A DNA stretch of 64,000 nucleotides from NCBI GenBank assembly GCA_050485685.1, contig JBJHBW010000014.1:1-64000 (forward strand), read 5' to 3'. Position numbers and translations under genes: made by a program. Origin of the DNA: JBJHBP01 sp050485685. Lineage in GTDB: Bacteria; Pseudomonadota; Gammaproteobacteria; Steroidobacterales; Rariloculaceae. Under the pieces are notes generated by a model, which did not search any database, was not told where the DNA came from, and saw nothing but the letters and a program-made list of their open reading frames with translations. Position 1 is the first letter of the stretch, and the number at the start of each line of letters is the position of its first letter. Below are positions 18,238 to 24,711 of this stretch, piece by piece.

Positions 18238-18702
18238 TCAGACCTCCCCGGCAGCGACTTTGCGAATCGCACGAAGGACTCGCGGCTGAGAGCCGCAGCG
18301 GCACAGATTGCCATTCATGGCCGAGCGGATCTGTGCATCGTCCGGGCGCGGATTGCTGCGAAGCAGGGCGGCTGCTGAGATCAGCATGCCTGCAGTGCAG
18401 TAGCCGCACTGGGCGGCCTGTTCGTCTAGAAATGCCTTTTGCAGTGCGTGCGGCGCATCCGGTGTGCCCAGGCCCTCGACTGTCGTGATCCGTGCATTCT
18501 CGGCGGCGGACACGGGGGTAATGCAGGAGGGCACGGCACGGTCATCCAGCATCACATAGCATGCGCCACACTGGGCCGCACCACAGCCATAGCGTGCGGC
18601 GTTCAGCGCCAGATCGTTACGTAGCACGTAAAGCAGCGGCGTATCCGGCGATACGCCATCCAGGTCGCGTTCACGACCGTTGACGGTGAGCTTGATCGAC
18701 AT
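18238..18702 (-). CDS. (2Fe-2S) small subunit of the IorA type, copy 2
   Basis: 154 residues. First cluster CGAAQCGAC with Cys 40, 45, 48 and 60; second cluster QCGYCTAG and LCRCGSQPR. The fold and length are typical for the small subunit of periplasmic two-subunit molybdenum hydroxylases. It has no export signal of its own. It heads the four-gene minus-strand operon and is divergent from the HAD gene. Confidence 0.94.
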   Translation of the reverse strand: MSIKLTVNGRERDLDGVSPDTPLLYVLRNDLALNAARYGCGAAQCGACYVMLDDRAVPSCITPVSAAENARITTVEGLGTPDAPHALQKAFLDEQAAQCGYCTAGMLISAAALLRSNPRPDDAQIRSAMNGNLCRCGSQPRVLRAIRKVAAGEV

Positions 18703-18805
18703 GGGTATCCTGCGCGACTGGCCAGATGCCGATCGAGTACAGCAGCTGGTCTGAGGGCTGTCAAGGCAGCGCCGGCCGGCAAGAAACTGCTATCCGCAGC
18801 TGTCG

Positions 18806-18834
18806 TTAACAGGCTGATTCCATTACGGTAGACT
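18806..18834 (+). promoter_or_regulatory. Promoter for the HAD dehalogenase-like gene
   Basis: TTAACA (18806-18811) and TAGACT (18829-18834) with exactly 17 bp between them, 23 bp before the start codon. The short distance leaves little untranslated leader. Confidence 0.5.
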
Positions 18835-18857
18835 TGCAAACAAAAAAGGGGTTCTTC

Positions 18858-19589
18858 ATGGCAATTACCGGTCGTTGGCCTCGCGCCATTTTCTACGATT
18901 CCAAGACCACGCTGTTCAACTGGGCGGGCAGCTGGCAGGGTGCGGCTTCGCGCATCCTCAAGCAGTACGGCAATCCGGTTTCGGACGCCGAGTTCGTGGA
19001 AACCTGGGTAAAGACCTTCGAAGGCATGCACAGGCGCGCGGCATTCTTTCGCTATGCGCAGGTGACTGACCTGGTACGTGATGCCCTGATGACGGCCTAC
19101 AGAATTCACGACATCGCCGGCAGTCCCGACGACGTGGAACACTTTCTGTCCCTGCAGGAGAGCGTAGAGCTTTTCTCGGACACGGAAGAAGCACTGACCA
19201 ATCAGCAGAATCTGGGCGTCAAGGTCATCATCTATTCCGACGTTGAAACACGCTACCTCGATATGTATGTGGCGAAGTTCAAGCGCTTCAAGGCGGATTT
19301 CGTCGCCACGACCGAACAGGCCGGCGTTGCCAAGCCGAATCCGCGCACTTACCGATGGGTGCTGCAGCAGACCGGCCTGGAGCTTCGTGACGTGCTCTAT
19401 TGTGCGGCGCCGATGTTCGACATCCAGGGTGCCATGTCGGCAGGGCTGATCGCAGCCTGGCTGCGCAGGCCGGAAGGGCGCCTTTCAAAGGAGACGCATG
19501 CCGCTGGTGATCTTGCGGCCGACTATGAGGTGGAAAGCCTGCACGACGTCACGCGAATCATAGAGGCCAACCGTTTCGGCAGCGCCTAG
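18858..19589 (+). CDS. HAD-superfamily, type II haloacid-dehalogenase-like hydrolase
   Basis: 243 residues from ATG 18858, preceded by AAGGGG. Motif I is FYDSKTTLFNW with the nucleophile Asp at 14; the second Asp of phosphatases is absent, as in 2-haloacid dehalogenases, but the usual DAYGTL is changed to DSKTTL. Motif II is IIYSDVETRYL (Ser), motif III GVAKPNP (Lys), and motif IV APMFDIQGAMSAGLIAAWLRR (Asp). The order and spacing match (S)-2-haloacid dehalogenase. The protein is cytoplasmic. The stop codon overlaps that of the convergent dioxygenase gene. A role in removing halogen or phosphate from a product of the surrounding oxidases is possible but unproven. Confidence 0.85.
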   Translation: MAITGRWPRAIFYDSKTTLFNWAGSWQGAASRILKQYGNPVSDAEFVETWVKTFEGMHRRAAFFRYAQVTDLVRDALMTAYRIHDIAGSPDDVEHFLSLQESVELFSDTEEALTNQQNLGVKVIIYSDVETRYLDMYVAKFKRFKADFVATTEQAGVAKPNPRTYRWVLQQTGLELRDVLYCAAPMFDIQGAMSAGLIAAWLRRPEGRLSKETHAAGDLAADYEVESLHDVTRIIEANRFGSA

Positions 19590-20332
19590 GCCGCAGACCG
19601 CACTGCCGCCTCCAGCGACACGGCGAAGCCGTCGCTGCCGGCTTCGTCGACGGCGCTGAACACACCACCGGTGCGACCGCGCAGGAACATGTCGTTGTCG
19701 TTGCGCGTGTCCTGTTGCGCGATATGTTCGCGATACGGGTCCCAGTTGCGCATGACTGCCTGATTCAGATCCTCGGGAAAGAAGATCTGACTGGCCACCA
19801 CTTCATCGTCGCCCAGCAGCACCTTGAAGTGAATGTGCGGCGTGCGCCCGCGGTACCAGCTGGGAAAAATGGTTGTGAAATCGACAATGCCATCGTCGTC
19901 ACAGAACTGCGTGCCACGCAGCCAGGTTTGTCCGGCCGCTTCGGATGGCGGTACCGCACCGGTGCCGCGTTGATTCGTATACCCGGAGTAAAGTCCCACC
20001 CCGTCCGCCTGCCACATGTCCACCCGGGCGCGCGGAACGGCTTCGCAGGTGCGCTCATCGACAATGCGCATGCGCACTCTCAGAGGGGCGCCCGGCATGC
20101 CATCGCTGATGTCCGACCGCAGCAGTTGCGGGTCGAAGTAAAAAGGACCTTCGCCGACCTCGGCGGCGAGTACGCATTGCCCGGCTGCCTGCGCGAGCAC
20201 GGGGCCGCTGGCAACGCTGCCTGCCAGCAGCAGGCCGAGACCGCCAAGTGTTCTGCGACGCAGCATGTCGGGCCGCGACGATGTGAGGGCAGGTGCGGGC
20301 GGAACGAAGAAGACACGATGGCGATCGGACAT
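19586..20332 (-). CDS. Intradiol ring-cleavage dioxygenase-like protein, Tat-exported
   Basis: 248 residues from ATG 20332, with GGGGGAG upstream. The N-terminus has twin arginines (MLRRRTLGGLGLLLAGSVASG) and a cleavage site near VLAQ. The body matches the protocatechuate/catechol dioxygenase fold: GEGPFYFDP, RARVDMWQADGVGLYSGY (first Tyr ligand) and WYRGRTPHIHFKV (Tyr plus the two His ligands of Fe(III)). The iron ligands are therefore intact. Most family members are cytoplasmic; an exported form fits the periplasmic theme of the cluster and suggests extracytoplasmic cleavage of a catechol-like compound. The ring substrate is unknown. Confidence 0.88.
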   Translation of the reverse strand: MSDRHRVFFVPPAPALTSSRPDMLRRRTLGGLGLLLAGSVASGPVLAQAAGQCVLAAEVGEGPFYFDPQLLRSDISDGMPGAPLRVRMRIVDERTCEAVPRARVDMWQADGVGLYSGYTNQRGTGAVPPSEAAGQTWLRGTQFCDDDGIVDFTTIFPSWYRGRTPHIHFKVLLGDDEVVASQIFFPEDLNQAVMRNWDPYREHIAQQDTRNDNDMFLRGRTGGVFSAVDEAGSDGFAVSLEAAVRSAA

Positions 20333-20567
20333 GATGCTCCCCCATCTGGCGCACTGCGCCCGCACCGCATCTCAGCGGTCCGAAGCATGCAGCGCCATAT
20401 TTTGACAGTGATTCGAGTCTAGCGTGTCCCGACCGGGCTGTCCCGCACCTTCTGGCGCAGGCATCTCTTTCGTGGGCATGTGCACTCGAGAGCGTGTGCG
20501 AGAGCGGCGGCTGAAGTTAGACTGGAAACAATCAAGCCTGCATCCGTGAACCGGACAGAGCCAGAAA

Positions 20568-20963
20568 ATGGACCATCTGACGCAAAGCTTTGACCTGACC
20601 AATGGGTGGAACATCCTGCGCATCGCGTGCGGGGCATTCTTTATTCCACATCTGGTCGCGAAGTTCAGCGAGCGGGAATTCGTCGTGGCCTTTTTTCAGA
20701 AGGTAGGCTTCCGGCCTGCACTATTCTGGGTTTACGTGGCCCTTGGCGTTGAGGCACTGGCGGCTGTGGGCCTGATCCTCGCGATCTTCACGTTCCACGC
20801 AGCAGTGCTGGCCGCGGCTTTCCTGACCGTCGCAGCGCTTGCGACCTACCGATTTTCCTCGGGACGCTGGCTATGGAACGCTGGCGGATGCGAATATCCG
20901 CTTTTCTGGGCGATTGCCTGCATCGTGGTGGCGATGCAGGCCTGGGCGGGGCAGGTAACCTGA
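20568..20963 (+). CDS. DoxX-family membrane protein
   Basis: 131 residues with four predicted transmembrane segments (about 14-30, 50-72, 76-92, 107-126). DoxX-like proteins resemble the small subunit of thiosulfate:quinone oxidoreductase, but many members have no tested activity. NILRIACGAFFIPHLVAKF near the start is the usual DoxX N-terminal pattern. It lies between the dioxygenase and the DUF6152 fusion gene and may help electron transfer or membrane protection there. It has no cofactor motif. Confidence 0.8.
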   Translation: MDHLTQSFDLTNGWNILRIACGAFFIPHLVAKFSEREFVVAFFQKVGFRPALFWVYVALGVEALAAVGLILAIFTFHAAVLAAAFLTVAALATYRFSSGRWLWNAGGCEYPLFWAIACIVVAMQAWAGQVT

Positions 20964-21047
20964 CCCCGGCAGGTCCAGAATGACCACGATGGCGTCGATT
21001 CGAGGCAGCGTCGACGTTGCGGGGACAGAACCAGAGGGGGCAGCACG

Positions 21048-22304
21048 ATGAAGATCCGTATCGCAGCTGGTGTCGCGACACTGGCCCTGGCAGCGCATGC
21101 TCACGCTCATCACGGCATCGTCAATTTCGATCTCAATCGCGACATAGAGCTTCGCGGAGTGATCACGGATATTGCGTTCGTGAACCCGCACAGCTGGCTG
21201 TATCTCGACGTGCAGAACGACGACGGCTCCATCACCCCCTGGCGTTGCGAGCTGCGCAGCGCCACGGTGCTGCGCCGGTCCGGCTGGTCGGCCGAGATGT
21301 TCCAGCAGGGCATGGAAGTGCACATCACAGGCGCACCGGACCGCCGGGTCGCGACCGACTGCTATCTCTCCACGATCGCGTTCGCCGATGGTCGCAGCAT
21401 GGACCGATACGGCATGCTGCGTGAAGCGGCTCCCGTGCTGCCTCCTGCCGCGCGCTCGGCCCGGCTGGCGAATGGTGAACCGAACATCAGTGGCGACTGG
21501 GCCGGCGAGCAGCGCGTGATGACCGATCCGCGCGGGCTGACTGGCACGCTGGTGCCTCTGAGCGTCGCAGAGACGCTGGATGGCGAGCTTCCTCCGGGCA
21601 TGCGCTCCTTCCCGGGTGCCCGGGGCACACCCGAATCTCTGGCGGAAGATCCGATTCGCGCGGCCTGGTCACGCCCCACGGCAATGCCACTCACGGAAGC
21701 CGGGCTGCGCGCCATCGAGGGCTTCGATCCGGCATCGACGGACAATCCCCGGTTGCGCTGTGAGGCGACCAACATTCTGTTCGACTGGATGTTCGACACG
21801 CCCGTGCACCGCATTACCCAGCACGACGACAGAATCACTATCGAGTACGGCACCGTAGGCGGTCTGAATCGCACCATCCACATGCAGTCGGGAGCGGCTG
21901 CTGACCTACCCGCCGGGGCGCGCGAACCGTCGCTGGCCGGCTTTTCTGTCGGTCGCTGGGAGGACGATATCCTGGTCGTCGAGACCAGCGACTTCGCACC
22001 CGGCATATTGTCTGCCGATGGCTATACGCCTCACAGCGACCAGTTGCGCGTGGTCGAGCGCTTCAGCCTGGATGCTGAGACTCTTGCATTGACGCGCGAG
22101 TACGTGGCCGAGGATCCGCTTTACTTTGAGGGACTGTACACCGGCTCGGACACGGTGTTTCCTGCCGATCTGCCATTCGAACTCGATGTCTGCGACGATC
22201 GCAGTTTCCGCGTATCCGCAGACACAAGTGAGACAGAAGCGGATTCCGTGTCGGATGCCGCTGCGGACAGCGTGGGACGGCCCTGGTGGCGTTTTCGGGA
22301 TTAA
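21048..22304 (+). CDS. Fusion of DUF6152 with the YEGDTLVIET-type secreted domain
   Basis: 418 residues with a signal peptide (MKIRIAAGVATLALAAHAHA). Residues 20-130 are a DUF6152 domain: HHGIVNFDLNRDIELRG and ITDIAFVNPHSWLYLDV, as in the stand-alone protein at 8441-8851. From about residue 145 the protein matches the family of 6576-7370 and 7394-8413: GEPNISGDWAGEQ, LRCEATNILFDWMFD, HRITQHDDRITIEYG, GRWEDDILVVETSDF, SDQLRVVERF and VAEDPLYFEG. It ends in an acidic/serine-rich tail. The fusion is direct evidence that the two separate secreted families act together. It precedes infC but has its own direction-independent context and probably its own promoter. Confidence 0.9.
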   Translation: MKIRIAAGVATLALAAHAHAHHGIVNFDLNRDIELRGVITDIAFVNPHSWLYLDVQNDDGSITPWRCELRSATVLRRSGWSAEMFQQGMEVHITGAPDRRVATDCYLSTIAFADGRSMDRYGMLREAAPVLPPAARSARLANGEPNISGDWAGEQRVMTDPRGLTGTLVPLSVAETLDGELPPGMRSFPGARGTPESLAEDPIRAAWSRPTAMPLTEAGLRAIEGFDPASTDNPRLRCEATNILFDWMFDTPVHRITQHDDRITIEYGTVGGLNRTIHMQSGAAADLPAGAREPSLAGFSVGRWEDDILVVETSDFAPGILSADGYTPHSDQLRVVERFSLDAETLALTREYVAEDPLYFEGLYTGSDTVFPADLPFELDVCDDRSFRVSADTSETEADSVSDAAADSVGRPWWRFRD

Positions 22305-22372
22305 AATCGCCCACGAAGCGCCGCCACCGGCGAACTTCCTGAAAATAAAGCGCTTTGACGCAGCATCCGCAC

Positions 22373-22401
22373 TTGTGCCGGTGTGCCGCGCAGCATACAA
22401 T
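22373..22401 (+). promoter_or_regulatory. Promoter of the infC operon
   Basis: TTGTGC (22373-22378), a 17-bp spacer and TACAAT (22396-22401). It gives a leader of about 160 nt before infC, with GC-rich inverted segments (for example GGCCTTGAGGCC) that could fold. The rest of 22305-22568 shows no gene; in particular no thrS. Confidence 0.6.
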
Positions 22402-22568
22402 TCCGGGCTTTCGGGGAGGCCTTGAGGCCAACCCGTCGGAACCGGCACGGTACGAACGGCCGCAGGCGCGCGAGACAGGGGGCGGAATTTCCCGAACCTC
22501 CGGCATAGCGGGCCGCGGCCGAACCGTTTTCGTGCCGGGTTTTCGTTAACTCCAGCGAGGAACTCAGA

Positions 22569-23087
22569 ATCGTCCAAGGTAAACGCGTAAGGCGCAACGA
22601 CGAGATCTCGTCCAGTGAAGTGCGGCTGATCGGTGCCAACGGTGAGCAGATTGGCGTCATGTCGACACCGCAGGCACTGGAACACGCGAGAAGCGCCGGT
22701 TTGGATCTGGTTGAAGTGGCCCCGAATTCGGAGCCGCCTGTATGCCGGGTAATGGACTACGGGAAATTCGTGTTCGAGCAGAACAAGAAGGCCCAGTCCG
22801 CTAAGCGCAAGCAGAAGCAGATCCATATCAAGGAGGTCAAGTTCCGGCCGGGAACGGACGAAGGGGATTACCAGATCAAACTGCGTAATCTGATCCGTTT
22901 CCTGAGCAGTGGAGACAAGACCAAGGTCACGCTGCGATTTCGCGGACGTGAAATGGCGCACCAGGAGCTTGGTGTTGAGTTGCTGGCCAGGGTTCGCAAG
23001 GACCTCGAGGAGTACGGTACCGTCGAACAGCATCCGCAGCTGGAGGGACGGCAGATGATCATGGTGATTGCGCCGCGAAAGCGTTAG
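22569..23087 (+). CDS. infC: Translation initiation factor IF-3
   Basis: 172 residues starting at the rare codon AUC (22569-22571). The start is set by homology: IVQGKRVRRNDEI aligns with the IF-3 N-terminus, and GAGG stands eight bases upstream. The first standard start, GTG 22620, would remove the conserved beginning. Landmarks are VAPNSEPPVCRVMDYGKF, IKEVKFRPGTDEGDYQ and LRFRGREMAHQELG. IF-3 binds the 30S subunit and rejects non-standard initiation codons, so an AUU/AUC start gives autoregulation, as known in E. coli. It leads the infC-rpmI-rplT-pheS-pheT-ihfA-merR operon. Confidence 0.96.
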   Translation: MVQGKRVRRNDEISSSEVRLIGANGEQIGVMSTPQALEHARSAGLDLVEVAPNSEPPVCRVMDYGKFVFEQNKKAQSAKRKQKQIHIKEVKFRPGTDEGDYQIKLRNLIRFLSSGDKTKVTLRFRGREMAHQELGVELLARVRKDLEEYGTVEQHPQLEGRQMIMVIAPRKR

Positions 23088-23119
23088 CCGCGTGCCGGAG
23101 TGAGCAGGGAAGTATTGGT

Positions 23120-23317
23120 ATGCCAAAGCTGAAGACAAACCGCGGTGCGGCAAAACGTTTCCGCCCGACCGCCAAGGGCGGATTCAAGCGCGCGCAGTCG
23201 CACCTGAATCACATATTGACCAAGAAGACCCCCAAGCGTAAGCGTCAGCTGCGGCCAACCGCGCAGGTGGCTGATGCGGACGTCAAGGGTGTTCGTAAGC
23301 TACTGCCTTACAGTTGA
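23120..23317 (+). CDS. rpmI: Large ribosomal subunit protein bL35
   Basis: 65 residues. It begins MPKLKTNRGAAKRF and is rich in Lys/Arg, with TKKTPKRKRQLR, all typical of L35. It is 32 bp after infC and 9 bp before rplT, the standard order. In E. coli L20 represses this pair by binding the leader RNA; no such structure could be verified by eye here. Confidence 0.98.
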   Translation: MPKLKTNRGAAKRFRPTAKGGFKRAQSHLNHILTKKTPKRKRQLRPTAQVADADVKGVRKLLPYS

Positions 23318-23326
23318 GGAGCCGTC

Positions 23327-23692
23327 ATGGCCAGAGTCAAACGCGCCGTTACTGCGCACGCACGTCACAAGAAAGTCCTGGACAAGGCCAAGGGCTATTA
23401 CGGCGCCCGCAGCAAGATCTATCGTGTCGCCAAGCAGGCGGTCATCAAGGCCGGGCAGTATGCCTATCGCGACCGACGCCAGCGCAAGCGCCAGTTCCGC
23501 GCGCTGTGGATCGTACGCATCAACGCCGCAGCACGTCCGCACGGTCTGTCCTACAGCAGGCTGATCAACGGGCTGAGGCTGGCGGAGATCGACATCGACC
23601 GCAAGGTGTTGTCGGATATCGCGATACACGATCCGGAAGCCTTTGCGGCTATCGCCGAGGCGGCCAAGGCGGCACTCCCGCAGCAGGCATAA
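23327..23692 (+). CDS. rplT: Large ribosomal subunit protein bL20
   Basis: 121 residues, usual length. It begins MARVKRAVTAHARHKKVLDKAKGYYGARS and carries YAYRDRRQRKRQFRALWIVRINAA, diagnostic for L20. It binds 23S rRNA early in 50S assembly. A GAGG stands just upstream of the ATG. Confidence 0.99.
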   Translation: MARVKRAVTAHARHKKVLDKAKGYYGARSKIYRVAKQAVIKAGQYAYRDRRQRKRQFRALWIVRINAAARPHGLSYSRLINGLRLAEIDIDRKVLSDIAIHDPEAFAAIAEAAKAALPQQA

Positions 23693-23717
23693 TCGTCCCG
23701 GACGTACAGGTCGGGCA

Positions 23718-24701
23718 GTGAGCAGTGTCGCTCAACTGCTGGAGCAGGCTGAGTCCGCGATTCGCGAGGCCCAGGATCTGGCCCAGCTGGACGCCGTGCG
23801 TGTCCACTTTCTTGGCAAGAAGGGTCTTCTGACCCTGCAGCTCAAGGAACTCGGACGTCTGCCGGCAGAACAGCGGCGGGAAGCTGGCAAGGCCATCAAT
23901 GAAGCCAAGGATGCGGTCAGCGCTGCGATAGACACGCGCCGGGCTGACCTCGAGTCGGCCCGCATCCAGGCCGCGTTGTCCGCCGAGAAAGTCGATGTCA
24001 CGCTGCCAGGCCGCGGACTGCCGCCCGGCAGTCTGCACCCGGTCACGCGCACGTTGCGGCGCATGATCCGAATCCTTCAGAAATGCGGGTTCGACGTGCA
24101 CACGGGCCCTGAAGTGGAGGATGAATTCCACAACTTCACCGCCCTCAATATTCCCGACAACCATCCTGCACGGGCCATGCATGACACCTTTTATCTGCAG
24201 TCCGGCCTGCTGCTGCGCACGCATACTTCTCCGGTGCAGATTCGCGCCATGCAGGCGCACGGTGCACCTATCCGACTGATTGCGCCTGGGCGGGTCTACC
24301 GCTGCGACTCCGACGTCACCCACACGCCCATGTTCAGCCAGGTCGAGGGACTGGCCGTGGACCGCGATGTCAGTTTTGCGAACCTCAAGGCACTTTTGTA
24401 CGAGTTCGTGTCGCGCTTCTTCGAGCGTGACGTCGAGCTTCGCTTTCGACCTTCCTACTTCCCGTTCACAGAGCCCTCGGCCGAAGTCGATGTGCTGTCG
24501 GAATCCGGCAAGTGGCTGGAGATTCTGGGCTGCGGCATGGTGCACCCGAATGTGCTGCGAAACGCAGGCGTCGATCCTGCCGAGTTCCGCGGCTATGCGT
24601 TCGGTATGGGTGTAGAGCGCCTCGCCATGCTGCGATACGGCGTGGATGACCTGAGACTGTTCTTCGAGAACGATCAGCGATTTCTCGGACAGTTCGTCTG
24701 A
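23718..24701 (+). CDS. pheS: Phenylalanine-tRNA ligase alpha subunit
   Basis: 327 residues from GTG 23718, the expected N-terminus (VSSVAQLLEQAESAI); the frame is open further upstream inside rplT but that part is not conserved. It has the N-terminal coiled coil, LLRTHTSPVQIRAM, PGRVYRCDSDVTHTPMFSQVEGL (class II motif 2) and FGMGVERLAMLRYGVDDLR (motif 3). It pairs with PheT as an alpha2-beta2 enzyme that charges tRNA-Phe. Confidence 0.98.
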   Translation: MSSVAQLLEQAESAIREAQDLAQLDAVRVHFLGKKGLLTLQLKELGRLPAEQRREAGKAINEAKDAVSAAIDTRRADLESARIQAALSAEKVDVTLPGRGLPPGSLHPVTRTLRRMIRILQKCGFDVHTGPEVEDEFHNFTALNIPDNHPARAMHDTFYLQSGLLLRTHTSPVQIRAMQAHGAPIRLIAPGRVYRCDSDVTHTPMFSQVEGLAVDRDVSFANLKALLYEFVSRFFERDVELRFRPSYFPFTEPSAEVDVLSESGKWLEILGCGMVHPNVLRNAGVDPAEFRGYAFGMGVERLAMLRYGVDDLRLFFENDQRFLGQFV

Positions 24702-24711
24702 GAGGCCTGTC

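Noticed and set aside
21906..23153. 415-residue minus frame across the DUF6152 fusion and infC
   Set aside because: It spans the antisense of two supported genes and an intergenic region, with composition typical of shadows.
23643..23717. Earlier start for pheS inside rplT
   Set aside because: The added residues are Arg-rich out-of-frame rplT; GTG 23718 gives the conserved PheS N-terminus.
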